DNA from: Anaeramoeba ignava | Lineage: Eukaryota > Metamonada > Anaeramoebidae | Direction of reading: 5' to 3' | Length of the DNA: 64,000 nt | NCBI GenBank assembly: GCA_028826165.1 | Contig: JAPDFW010000097.1 | Coordinates: 120,001-184,000, forward strand | Shown here: piece by piece, positions 1 through 12,800 of the stretch | How positions within the stretch are numbered: position 1 is the first letter of the stretch | How the letters are laid out: each line of letters opens with the position of its first letter | Program-made: the position numbers and the translations under genes | Notes under the pieces: model-generated | Databases searched by the model: none | What the model saw: only the letters and a program-made list of their open reading frames with translations | What the model was told of the DNA's origin: nothing

Positions 1-7
1 CATTCAT
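1..7 (-). CDS. possible truncated start of a minus-strand gene
   Basis: Two ATG codons (CAT on the plus strand at 1-3 and 5-7) face out of the window, and the sequence just inside (about 8-100) contains, on the minus strand, the T-rich tract with TCATTTTTTT that precedes almost every other start in this window. No coding sequence is visible, so nothing can be said about the product. Confidence 0.25.
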
Positions 8-443
8 ATTTTAATTATTATTTTAAAATTAAAAAAATGAAAAAAATATTTTTTTTAAATTTTTTAAATTTTTTTTTTTTCATTTTTTTCTATTTTGGAG
101 TTTAATTTAATTTATGATTCTTTTTAAAACTTGTTTTTTATTCATTTACAATTTAAAATTTAATTAAAAAATTTTTATTTTTAATTATTTTTTAGTTAAA
201 AATAAAATTTGAAAGTTTTTTTCAAATTTTTTATTTTTAATTTTTGTTTATGAAAGTAAAAGAAATTAAAACAATTAACTCCTAAAATTATTTGTGGTAA
301 TTCATAGTACGAAAAAATAATAAAAAAAAAAGGAAAAAAAGAAAATGAATAATTTGTTTTATTTTATTTTCTTTTTTTTATTTTTTTTTTCTAATTTCTT
401 TTTCGTCTCCAAATCCACTTAAATTTTATTTTAAAATTAAATT
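8..443. other. intergenic AT-rich stretch, no gene seen
   Basis: This stretch holds long A and T runs only. The left part (about 8-100) looks like the start-proximal T-rich tract of a gene leaving the window to the left. The right part is the 3' flank of the coiled-coil gene ending at 444. Short open stretches, such as one of 17 codons from 113 on the plus strand, have no features of a gene. Confidence 0.6.
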
Positions 444-3400
444 TCAATAAATTATTGAATGTAAAAGATCAAAATATTTGATTAAAGTTTCAATTTGTGT
501 TCCAAATTTTTTAATATTTAATTCTTCTTTTTTTAATTTTTCGAATTGAGATTTAAGAAGATTTTGTTCTTTTTTTAACATTAAAATTTCTTTTTTAATA
601 AGAAAAACTTTAGCATAATTTTCAGAAAGTTCAAAAATTATTGAATCAAGTGATTCATGTTTTTTAAAACGGTTTTCGATAAGAAAATGATCTTGATTTG
701 AAGATGAAATTTTGTTAAAAAAGGAAAGAGAAAGAGAACTAATACCAGGTTTAATTTGTTCAAAAGAATGAATTTTAACTGGTTTTCCAAATGAATGATT
801 TAATAAGGAAATTTTTTTCTTTTTTCTCTGAATTTTGGAGTGAATTTTTTGTATTTCCGATTCTTTTTGTTGATCGAGAAAAGCATTTACTTGCAAAGTG
901 TTTAATTCTGTTGAGAGCCTTTCATGTTTTTGTTTTAAAGATTCAATTTCCATTTTGATATTTTGCAAATTTTTTTCTTCAACATTTTTTGAAGTGATAA
1001 GAGAATCAAGAAATTTCTTTTTTGATTCAAGTATTCTGTTTAATTCAGTAAAATCGCCATCGAGATGTTTGACTTGAGTTTGATATTTTTTTGTTTCCAA
1101 ATCCATGAAAATGGCCTGCAAAAATGCTCCAAAATGTGATTGATAAGGTTTCCATTTTTTACGTTTTGGAAGTTTTTCAAACGAGTTTATTTTGGATAAA
1201 ACAGTTTCTTCTATGAGATCAATTTCCGAGATGAAATTTGCATAATAATCTTCGTTTTGGATTCTCAACATTTTACGTTTCTGTTCTAATTGGCTCATTT
1301 TATCTTCCATTTCGGTGATTTCTTGCTGAATATTCCCGATCATTTGGTTTGATTCATTTGTTTGCTTTGTCATTTCTTGTTTTTTGTTGTTAATTTTCTC
1401 ATCCAAACCGTTGTTTTGTGAAATAATCTCCTCGTTTTGTTTCAAGGTGTAATTCTGCAAAGAATCCAAATTTTCAATCTTGATTTGCAATGTTTGGTTC
1501 ATGATCATATTTGATTCAATTTCTCTTTTTATTTGGTGCTTTTTTGATATATTTGAAGTAAATTTAGTGTTCAAAATATCTATAGATTCTTCTTTTTGCT
1601 GAAAAAGACGGTTGTATTTGTTTGTTTCCTTTGAAATTTGTTTGTGAGATTTTTTGGCCTTCTTGTTCCAATTCCCTGATTTTTTGCTCTTTTTTTTCGA
1701 GTGTGTCTTGTTTTTGTTTAATTTCGTGTTTTAATTTTTGGAAATCCAAATATAGTTGATTTGATTTTTGTTTTTCTTGTATTTCGTAAATTTTATCAAC
1801 TTCTTTTTCTAAATTATCCAATTTGCTTTGCAATTGCATAATTTTTTTGTCTTGAGATTCTTGAAGAATCAAAACTTCCTTTCGTAAATTTTCTGTTTGA
1901 TTTTTTTCAAAATCCAAATCCTTTATTGATTTCATTTCCTGTTGGATTCTTTCCAAATTGAATTGGATTCTATTGTTTGTTTGACTTAAAACTTCCTTTT
2001 CATTTTCGCTGAGAAGTAAGTTTTGTTGGAGTTCTCCAATTTTCTCGTCCATTGATTTAATTGATGATTCTAATTGTTTTGTTTCTTCATCTTTTTGTTT
2101 CTCTTCTTTTTCTGTTAATTTTTGGCGAAGAATTTCCTCTTCTGTTTTGAGGATTTGGATATTATATTGAATGGAAGAAATTTCGTCATTTTCTTTCTGT
2201 TTTTCATTCCTTATTTTTTTTGTATAGCTTTTTTCTTTCCGATTCAAAAGAACATCAAGTAGTTCAATTTTATTTTTCAACTGTGTGATTTGTTTTTGAT
2301 ATGAATTTCGATTTTCATTTTGGTTTTTGTTGAGCTCATCTAATTGTTTTGAAAGTTGTCTGTTTTCTGTTTCTAAAAATTGCATGTTCATTTCCGAAAT
2401 GGGCGTTTTATTTTTTTCTGTGATTTGAGATAGACTTTTTTGGATTGAATTAATTTTGGATTTTTCCTTTTGGATTTTTTCATGTATTTGGACAATAATT
2501 GATCTAAATTTTTGGTTCAAAACTTTTTTTTCCAAATTGATTTTATTTTCCTCTTGATTTTTATCAGAAAAAATTTCTGAAACAAATCTATAACTTGAAT
2601 GAATTTTAAATTTAGAAGATTTTTCCAATGATTTTGCAATTATAGAAGGAAACTATTTATTTTTTTTTTATATAAATCAATAAATCAATAAATCAATTAT
2701 TTTTTTTTTATTTTAAAATACATCTTTTTCTGTGACACAACGATGATAGATTTCTGCAAGATAAGCCATGTTTTCGTATGCGCCAATTTTTTTATTCATG
2801 ATATCTTTGGTTTCAAATAATTGAGGAATACCTACTTTTTGAGCTTTTTCAAAAACTTCATTTGAAAGTTCTATTGATATTTTCTTTTAAATTTTCCAAA
2901 AATAATGAATAAATAAATTTATTAAAATAAGATTAAATGAAATACATCAATATTTGTTTCAGTTATTGTTTTTGTAATTAAATCTGGGAAATAATGATTT
3001 AATATCATTGCGAAAACTTGACCATCAAACAAACTAATTTTTTTTTTTAATTTTAAAAATTTTTTGATTTTATAAAATTTTTTCATTTCTTCAATTCATT
3101 TTTACTTATCAGTAAAATTGGAAATTTCAATTCCATATTTTGAGATTATTGAATTTATCCAAGATTTTAATAAAATTTGATAATCTTGAATTTCTTTTGG
3201 TTTTTTGGAAAGTCTAAAAAAAGTGATTAAATCCCAAATCATTTGAAGAATTTCTTTTTTGTTATTTTCTACAATTTGGATTGGAGTAATTTTAAGTGGG
3301 ATATATAATTGAAATTTAGCGATATTTAATAACATGAGCAAATTCATTTTGTTTTCCATTGTTGATAAAGGTTTTTTAAAAGGTAAAATAAATCTAATTT

Positions 3401-5289
3401 AAAATCAAAATGAAAACAAAATGAAAACAAATTTAAAACAAAATGAAAACAAAATGAAAACAATATGAAAACAAATTTAAAACAAATTTAAAACAAAATT
3501 AAAACAAAATTAAAACAAAATTAAAACAAAATGAAAACAATTTAATATTTAATATTTAATATTTAATTCAATTCAATATTCAATTCAATATTTAATTCAA
3601 TATTTAATTCAATTTAATTCAATATTTAATTCAATATTTAATTCAATTTAATTCAATATTTAATTCAATATTTAATTCAATATTTAATTCAATATTTAAT
3701 TTAATTCAATTCAATTCAATTCAATTTAATTTAATTCAATTTAATTCAATTCAATATTTAATTCAATATTTAATTCAATATTTAATATTTAAATATTTAA
3801 TTATTTAATATTTAATTCAATTCAATTATTCAATTCATTCAATTCAATATTCAAATTTTAATATTTAATTCAATTCAATATTCAATTCAATATTCAATTC
3901 AATTCCAATATTTAAATTTAATTCAATTTCAATTTAATATTTAATATTCAATTCAATTCAATTCAATATTTAATTCGATTTTAATTCAATTTCATATTCA
4001 ATTTTAATTTTAATTCAATTCAAATTTAATTTAATATTTAATTCTATATTTAATTTAATTCAATTCAATTTAATATTTAATATTCAATTCAATATTTAAT
4101 TCAATTTAATTCAATTCAATATTTAATTCAATTCAATTCAATTCAATTCAATATTTAATTCAATTCAATTTGATTCAATTTAATTCAAATTTAATTTTAA
4201 TTTCAATTCAATTCAATTCAATTTAATTCAATATTTAATATTTAATATTTAATTCAATTCAATATTCAATTCAATATTTAATTCAATTTAATTCAATTCA
4301 ATTCAATATTCAATTTAATATTCAATCCAATTCAATTCAATTCAATATTTAATTTAATTCAATTCAATTTAATATTCAATATTTAATTCAATTTTTAATT
4401 CAATTCAATTTTTAATTTAATTCAATTCAATATTTAATTTAATTCAATTCAATATTTAATTTAATTCAATTCAATATTTAATATTCAATTTAATTTAATT
4501 CAATATTTAATTTAATTCAATATTTAATTTAATTCAATTCAATTTAATTCAATTTAATTCAATATTCAATTTAATTTAATTCAATATTTAATTCAATTCA
4601 TTATTTAATTCAATTTAATTCAATATTCAATTCAATTCAATATTTAATTTAATTCAATTCAATTCAATTCAATATTTAATTCAATATTTAATTCAATATT
4701 TAATTCAATATTTAATTTAATTCAATTCAATTTAATTCAATTTAATTCAATATAATTTAATTCAATTCAATATTCAATTTAATTCAATTCAATATTCAAT
4801 TTAATATTCAATCCAATTCAATTCAATTCAATATTTAATTTAATTCAAAAATGAATTAAAATGGGAAAAGAAAAAATTTTTTTTTAATTTTGATTGTTTT
4901 TTTTTTACTGAAGAAATGTTAAATTTTGAAGTAATTCTTGAAGAAGAAAACCATCACAAAAATCATTTGATAAATCTTTACAAGGAATTTCTTTACTAAT
5001 ATTAGTTTTAATCCAATTAAGAAAAACCTTTTTTTTATTTTTTTTTAAATTTTTTTATAAATTTTTTTAATTTAATAAATTTTATAAATGATCTTTAAAT
5101 AAAATAAAAGAAATTAATTGAATTTTATTGATATTTTTTTAGTTAAAGATTTTATTTTTGCTTTTTTTTTATTTATAAAAATTTATACAAATAATTAATC
5201 ATATTAATAATATTAATAATATATTTTTTTTTTACTTTTGGGTTTTTAATTATAATTTCATCTTTCTTTTGATATGTAAGACTTAACAT
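444..5289 (-). CDS. two CH domains plus long coiled coil, cortexillin/actinin-like actin-binding protein
   Basis: Six exons (5289-5236, 5027-4909, 3393-3106, 3033-2946, 2883-2722, 2652-444) join in frame at GT-AG sites and give about 970 residues. Exons 1-3 form a first calponin-homology domain (NPKVFLNWIKTNISK, then DGFLLQELLQ, then IVENNKKEILQMIWDLI). Exons 3-5 form a second (LLKSWINSIISKYGI, FDGQVFAMILNHYFPDLI, KAQKVGIPQLFETKDIMNKK). Tandem CH domains of this kind bind F-actin. The last exon, about 730 residues, is almost entirely heptad-rich coiled coil. The order CH-CH-coiled coil matches cortexillins, which bundle actin at the cell cortex, though this protein is about twice their length. 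Intron 2 is 1.5 kb of repeats. A frame break lies at the T6 run 1650-1655: with one base fewer the coiled coil reads through. The start at 5289 was preferred over an ATG at 5361 that would prepend a T-rich, untranslated-looking stretch. Confidence 0.8.
3394..4908. repeat. 1.5 kb repeat-filled intron of the CH-domain gene
   Basis: This whole span is an intron, with GT at 4908-4907 and AG at 3395-3394 on the minus strand. About 3405-3540 is a short run of near-identical 11-base units of the type AAAATGAAAAC. About 3540-4850 is an irregular array of interchanging AATTCAATTT and AATATTTAATTC blocks. No open reading frame, RNA gene or element is visible in it. Confidence 0.85.
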
Positions 5290-5382
5290 AAAAGAAATAA
5301 GAAAATAAAAATAAAAAAAGAAAAGAAAAAATAAAAAAATTTTTTTCATTTTTTTTTTCATTTTTTTTTCATTTTTTTTTCA
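5290..5382. promoter_or_regulatory. 93 bp divergent promoter, CH protein / TMEM222
   Basis: Only 93 bp separate two outward-facing start codons. The stretch is T-rich on the plus strand just before 5383 and contains TCATTTTTTTTTC twice within 40 bases of that ATG; the same initiator-like element occurs before most starts in the window. It must hold both 5' ends, unless one gene uses a more distal start. Confidence 0.6.
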
Positions 5383-6656
5383 ATGGGATCAATAGATGTT
5401 TCAAAACAAAGATTTCCATTTTGCATTGTTTGGACACCGATTCCAGTTCTAAGTTGGTTATTTCCATTTATTGGACATGTTGGAATTGGGGATTCTAACG
5501 GAATAATTCATGATTTTGCTGGTCCTTATTATGTTAGAAAAGATAATATGGCTTTTGGAAAACCTACAAAATATTATCAACTCAATCTTTCTTGTTCTCT
5601 TTCTCAATTCCAATCTGCTGTTGAGCAAGCTACTGATGAGTTTTCTCAAACAAATTATAATTTATTATGGAAAAATTGTCATTATTTTGTTGCTCGTGTT
5701 CTTGATATTATTCATTATAAAGTTTATAAATATAAATATAAAAATAAATATAAATATAAATATAAATATAAATATAAATATAAATCTAAAATTAAAATAT
5801 AGATATAAAATTAAAATATAAATACAAATATAAATATAAATAAAAATATAAATATAAATATAAATACAAATATAAATATAAATATAAAATATATAAAATA
5901 TAAATATAAAATAAAATAAAATATAAATATAAATAAATCTAAATATAAAAAATATAAATATAAATATAAAATATAAATATAAATATATAAATATAAATAT
6001 ATAAATATAAATATAAATATAAATATAAATATAAATAAAAAATATATAAATATAAAATATAAATATAAATATAAAATATAAATATAAACATATATAAATA
6101 TAAAATAATATAAAAAATAAATATAAATATAAATATAAATATAAAATAAATAAAACATAAATATAAATATAAATATAAAATATAAAAATATAAATAAATA
6201 TAAATATAATAAATATAAAATATAAATAAATATAAATATAAATATAAATATAAATATAAATATAAATATAAATATAATTATAAATATAAATATAAATATA
6301 AATATAAATATAAATATAAATATAAATATAAATATAAATATAAATATAAATATATATAAATATAAATCAAAATATAAATATAATTATAAATATAAATATA
6401 AATATAAATATAAATATAATTATAAATATAAATATAAATATATAAATATAATTATAATTATAAATATAAATATAAATATTTAATAATTTTTAATTATTAA
6501 AATTAGGATAAAAAAAATTGGTCAAAATTTGCAATGGTGAAAGTTATTATTCAATTAACTAAATTTTCAAAATTTATTAGCTTAAAACATTTCCTTTTAA
6601 GTTATTATGGATTTGCAATTACATTATTATTTTTTCTCTTTTTTTATTCTCGTTAA
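5383..6656 (+). CDS. TMEM222: TMEM222 (DUF778) family membrane protein
   Basis: Two exons (5383-5721 and 6507-6656) encode 162 residues. Exon 1 carries the family signature: FPFCIVWTPIPVLSWLFPFI, then GHVGIGDSNGIIHDFAGPYY, then DNMAFGKPTKYYQL and the conserved WKNCHYFVARVL. Exon 2 (DKKNWSKFAMVKVI..., ending in a hydrophobic stretch that begins near FAITLLFFLFF) matches the family's C-terminal membrane segment. The family is conserved across eukaryotes, and its conserved His/Cys pattern resembles papain-fold (PPPDE/NlpC-like) enzymes; its cellular role is poorly defined. The splice after HYK is phase 0, and without it translation would run into 27 residues of KY repeats. The 785 bp intron is pure repeat. 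Length and order agree with full-length relatives, so I judge the gene intact. Confidence 0.88.
5722..6506. repeat. TATAAA hexamer array filling the TMEM222 intron
   Basis: The intron runs from GT at 5722 to AG at 6506. It is an almost pure array of the hexamer TATAAA with scattered single-base losses that change phase, grading into TATAAT variants near the 3' end. One frame per strand stays open for about 100 codons (YK or YI repeats), which creates spurious open reading frames. Confidence 0.9.
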
Positions 6657-6844
6657 TTTGGCAAAAAAAAAAGAGGAAAAGGAAAAGGAAAAAAATTTTT
6701 TTATTCCATTTTTTTTTTGATTAATTTTTTTTTCATTTGAAAATTAGAAATAAATTTAAAAATTTAAATTGAAATTAGAATTGAAATTAAAATTAAAATT
6801 GAAATTTTCTCTTTTTGCTTTATTTGAAAAAAAAATTTTTTTAT

Positions 6845-6898
6845 TATTTTTTTTTTTCATTTTTTTTGTTTTTGTTTGTTTTTTTAATTTTAATTAAA
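6845..6898 (+). promoter_or_regulatory. T-rich start-proximal element of the BEACH gene
   Basis: A T-run containing TTTTTCATTTTTTTTG lies about 40 bases before the proposed start codon at 6899, the same arrangement seen before other genes here. The intergenic stretch between the TMEM222 stop (6656) and this point is otherwise featureless A/T sequence. Confidence 0.45.
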
Positions 6899-9800
6899 AT
6901 GAATTGGATTCTTCGTCGAAAAAAAAAAGAGCAAAAATAAAGATAAAAATAAAAATAAAGATAAAAAAGATAAAAAAGATAAAAATAATGAAAATGAAAA
7001 AGATGAAAATGAAAATGAAAATTCCAAAAATACAAATACTAAGGATAGTAATAACCAAAATAACCAAAATAATCCTTCTGATACAACTCAAACAAATCAA
7101 AATACTGACTCAAAATCAATCAAAGATAGTTCGAAAAAAGAACAAATGCAAAGAGGAAAAATTAATTTATCAAATGATTTTTCTCAAATATTGAAAATAA
7201 AAAAATTATATCTAGAATATTCAAAAATCAAAACATCCAAAAATAATAAAAAAAACACAAAAATTGAACAAGAAGAAATTTTTGGAAAGGTTGTAAATTT
7301 GTTTTATAATAATTTCTGTCTTGATAAATCAACAAAACTATCAGAGTAAATTTTTCCCTTTTAAAAAAATTTTTTCCTTATTTTTTCAATTAAAATCTAT
7401 TTATATTTTTTTTCTTTTAAAACAAAAAAAAAGTTTTGGCTGATTCAACTTTATTATCTTCTTCTTTTGCTTCAAAATTTGTGGAAATTATTGATCAAAA
7501 TTATAAAAAATTATTTGAAAATCCTGAAAAATTATTTGAAATTTTCATTTATGATGATAATAATTTCCATTTCCAACTTCTTTCTTCAATTGAAATACTA
7601 TCATTTTCAAATTCAAATATAATTTTAATGCTTGATTCTCATCTTCCTTCAACAATGATTAAATTAGTTGAAATTTTATCTGAAATTTCGATTAAATTTC
7701 AAGAAAAAGAAGAATGTATATTTTTTTTTTTAAATTTTAAATTTAAATTGAATTTTAAATTGATTTGATTTTTTTTTAGATTTTAATCATTTCCAAATTA
7801 TTCTTTCTTTAATTGAATCAATCCAAATCAATCTCTTTCCTATTAAATCAACTATTTATGAACTTCTTAATTCAAAATCAATTCCAATTTTATTTTTTCT
7901 AATTCAAAAATGTTCAGTTAAAACTAAAATGACCAAGTTATTTTTTGAATCAATCAAGAAAATTATCCACAAATTTATTGAGGTTTGTTTCAATCAAGAA
8001 GTTATCGAGGATTTATCTGAGTCAAACATAATGATTAAACTGCTTGAAATTGCAAATCAATTTACTCAAAATGAAAACGAGTGCAAAATGGAAGTATTTT
8101 TGATCATCATTCAATCCATTTTGGAATCAGCAAAATATTCGCTTAATTTTTTCGATCAATTCGCCTCTTCAAATGGATTCAAAATTCTCCAGAAATATTT
8201 GATTCAAATCATCGTTTCTGTCGAACAATATCAATACACAAAACATCAATTAAATCAAATTATCAATAAATTATTTGATGTTGTTCATGTTGGAAATCTT
8301 ACAGATAATATCACTTCAATTCACGAGCTATCTTCTCAAAAATCCTCTCCAAATTTCAAAACAAGAAATCTAATCCAAAATTACGACTCCTTTAATTTAT
8401 TAGTAAATATTTTTGTTACAATTTCTACTAATCAAGAAATTGATCCTTCCGTATCAGAAAATATTCTTGAAAAAATGCTTGGAATTTATGCTTTTGATCC
8501 TCTGAATTATCACATTTCCAAAAATGAAAACGGATTAGAAAAGATTATCAATCAATTCCCAGCTGTGGATATTAAAACTAAAGTACAAATATTTTAACAT
8601 TTATAAATCAAAAAATAATTCTTTCCATTTATTAATTTCATTTTTCAAAAACAAAAGGAAATGATTTTGAAAATGATTGAATACATCTCTTTATCATGCC
8701 CAAAATTACCAAGAGATGAATTTGGGATCTTGATCCAATTTCTTAAACAAAGTCAAAATAATTTAAATTGGACTGCTTCTGAAATTTCATTGATTTTTCA
8801 GTTATTTAATAAATTCATTGAGTTCGATGCTTCATATAAGGAGTATTTTGTTGAATTGGGACTATTAGATATACATTTCAGTTTTCTTTCGAAAATTGAA
8901 GTCAAAAAGGAAAGTGAAGAAACTGAGGATTCAAAACAAAAAATGGAAAATCAGAAGAATTTATTCCAAATATATATGAATAATTTAATTGCTTTACTTG
9001 ATAAATCCTTTTCGAATTTAAATCAATTTGTGGTGAAAAACGGGATTATGTACATTAAAAAGATCATCAGATTTGAAATTCATAGAGCATCAATATTCAA
9101 ACTACTTCGGCGTTTATTGATGCAAATCCATCTAGATTTGAAATATGAATATTTGCATTCCTTACTCGAATTGATTCAGTCAACTTCAGAAGAAGATATC
9201 AAATTGCAGAAGGATATGCTCCATTTCTTTGTTCTTATGTTTGGCGCAGATGATGTTTTTAAACATCTTTTCCAAAAATGCAACGGTTTTATCATCTATA
9301 TTACTAATATATTTGCGCTTCTTTCGAAAATCAAGAATGTTTCAATGAAGGAAAAATTTGAATTGATTGAAGTTCTTTTTTATGCCTTGATAAAAGCTTT
9401 GATTAATGATCCTGAAAATAGAGAGCATTTCAACTCAAAAGTAGCGCCATATTTAGGTGAATCAGTCAAATTATCAGGCGTATTAAACGATCCTGATTAT
9501 AAATATCAATTATTCATGCTCTTGATTGATTTGTCGGTTGAATCACTTGAATATTTTGATGGGAAATATGAAAAACAAGAATTAGGCAATTTGAGTTATA
9601 TTTCAAATAGTAATAATAATAACAATAACGAGAAAAACCCCAAATCAGAAAATCCTCAACCAAAAATTTTACATCCAGATTCAATCAGTGTTTGTCTGCA
9701 AAATTTGGATAAATTATCCGATGAGCTAAGGATGAAAGTGATGCTGAAAATTCTTGGATTGATTGAACTAAATCTCAAAAATCGACAAATGATGTCAGTT

Positions 9801-12800
9801 ATGTCATCAATATTTGATATTTGTACAATCTATAAGGAGGATTTATATCAACCCAAAAATTCATTTCAAAAAGCGCTGCTTAAATTTATTCGTCTTATCG
9901 GAACAATAAACATACAAGTCCACGAAATCAAAATTTTCATTAGATTGTTTAACACACAAGATCAGGCAGTTTTGGAGAGTCTTTACAACACATTGATTCA
10001 AATGATTAGAGAAGAAAAACAACCTGGATTCATCAGTTTTGATCATGAAACATTGGGATATTCAAACCTGAATATTAAAAATTTCAAAACAGGAAATAAT
10101 TTTTGGCCGCCAGCAAATGGATACTCTTTTTCTTGTTGGTTTAGTGTTGATTCACTTGATGAATTGGAAAAAAATTCATCCGAAAGAAAATTCCACATTT
10201 TCACACTTTCGACAAAAAATAACGAACTAATTGAAACAATTTATATCAAAGAGCAAAGACTCACAATTGAAATTGATCCAAAAACAAAAATAACGATGAA
10301 CAATTATTCATTCACTTCGTTTCATTGGTATCATCTTGTTGTTGTTCATTCAAAGCATCGATTTCACGCGAGCAAAGTATCAATATATGTGGATGGAGTC
10401 AATCATTACACTTGCAAATTAGATTACCCTTCGCAAGTTACATGCGACGAAAATTTAAATGCATATTTAGGAACACCTGAGTTTCTGAAACAGAGATCAA
10501 GAATTGCATGGAAATTGGGTCCATGCTATCTTTATGAACTCCCCTTGTCTCCCGAGGCTGTCAACACGCTGTTTTTGATTGGACCTCATTATAACGGATC
10601 TTTCATCTCTCCAATTTATCAATACCAAATGTATTCTCCAATTAACCATAAACATTTAATTGAGCTCAAAAGCATGGACAGTGTACAGAAAATAAACTCT
10701 GTTGATTTATCCTCAAGTCCTGCTCCTTTATTACATGACAAAATCATCTTTCATTACTCTGCAAATTGTTATGGAAAACTTCTTGAAAAATCGGAAGACA
10801 ATATTCAATATTCGGCTAATAATTTGGCTCAAACTTCAAGTGAAGAAAAAAGAATATATGATAATTCCAAATATATTTCTTCAGATTTTCCCAAAAAAGC
10901 GCCAGAAACAAGGAAAATCCCTGTTTTAGTCAATATATCATCCAAATCAGGAAGACCCTTTGCCTTTTTCAATGGAGAATGCATTTCATTTCGCACAAAC
11001 GGAATCACCAAAGGAATCATGAAGATTGGAGGTGTTCAAGTGATCTTTTTCTTTATCGAAAACTCAAAAACATCCGAATGCTTGAATCTCTCGATAGTAA
11101 TTCTGATGGAATTAATAAACTCGTTGTTTTTCCATTTAAGAGAAATGGAGCGAATTGAAGGATATGAAGTTCTCTCTTATTTTTTGAATATGAAACAGGA
11201 TCTAATCACAACGGAAACAATCAACATTCTTCTGAAATTAGCAGGATTGGATTTAAGAAACAAGAAACACTCCGTTATTTCGAATACTGATGTTGTTTCT
11301 AAGATTTTATTTGATACTACAATATGGAAAAACGTCAAATCAGGATTGAAGGTTTATTTCCTTTCACAACTTTCTTGTTTTATCCTTGATAACGAACACC
11401 ATCTCTTCAATCTTATTCAGCTCAGAAAATGCAATATTGTTGAATTCTTGCTATTTTTCTTAAAACACCTGAGACTTAGAATTAATTCCATAACGGAGAT
11501 TAGAAGCTTTATTGAATTGATACTCCAGCATCGTCCAATTTTACAAAATGAAATTTTTCTTGTTCGCAATTTTATTCTTTCAACAACAATCTCAAAGAAA
11601 ACTGGAAACAAACAATTCCACCAAAACCACAAACTTCAAATTGCCAAAAATAATCACTTGCTGAAAATGGTCTCGAGATTGATCCTTAAATACGAAGACG
11701 ATGATACAAATTTGGAAGCACTTTATCATGTATTTTCACCAGAATTTATATTGCAAATTATTCAGCAGTCAAGATATTCTAAAACAATTACATTGGCGCT
11801 GGAGATTTTGATTCGATTCTTCATTTCACGTCAGCAATATCTCCAAAAATTCAAACAAGCATATGGATTCACAGTCTTGAAATCATTGATTCTTCCTTTC
11901 TTTAAAAAGCAAAATATTTACGGTGCATTATTCTCTTTATTTCTTCGAGTTTTGATTACGAATTATCTTGATTTCAAAATCCAAATACATATAATGAAGG
12001 ATCTTATTAAACAATCAGAAAATTCAAACGAATACCAACCATTAAGTATATATAACATTGACTCTTTGCATCTTATTCTAAGTTTAGTCACAAAGAGTCA
12101 TGAAGAATTTTTGAAAATCAATTTCTACAATATATATTTCAAAAATAATGATGAAGTTGATAACAATAACAATAACAACAGTAATAACAATAACAATTTT
12201 AACGCTGAAGAATTGAATCAATTCCTTTACACAAAAACTAATCCTGTTGTTGATTTTGAAAAAGATCCACAAAAAAATCAGTCTCTCGATGATACTGAAG
12301 ACAGCGAAATGAACGAAGAATATGTTGATTATGAAATTGTTAAGCAATTCCAAAGACAGAATTTGATTTTGATGTTTCTACAGGAATTGTTTTTCCGATC
12401 TCCTCAACTCCAAGAGCATTGCAAATCAAGAGAATTCCTTGATATATTGGTTCACATAATATTTGCAGTTAACCATAAGAATTTATTTGTTAGTTTCCTT
12501 AATTCCAAGCATGAAACTCAAAGCAAACAAGAAAAAGACACAGATTTTTTCGAAAAAGAAAATGTGGATGATGATTATGTTGATAACGAAAATGAAAATT
12601 CAGCAATGGTTGATGAAACTGAACAACTTAGAAAACGATCCAAAAGTCAAGTTATCAACATTTCAATCATCCAAAACCAAGAATTAATGGAAAAGAAAAA
12701 AATCAAATACGGAAAAAGAAGAAGATCCTCAATTCGCTCATTTAGAAATAACCAAGTCATGAATGACCAAAGTATCCAAATAGGAATTTCAGCCGAAACT

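Noticed and set aside
5173-5361. 62-codon frame with a hydrophobic start that could be a signal peptide for the CH protein
   Set aside because: The hydrophobic part is the T-rich start-proximal tract; its ATG would sit 21 bp from the TMEM222 start, and CH proteins are cytosolic. The internal ATG at 5289 was used.
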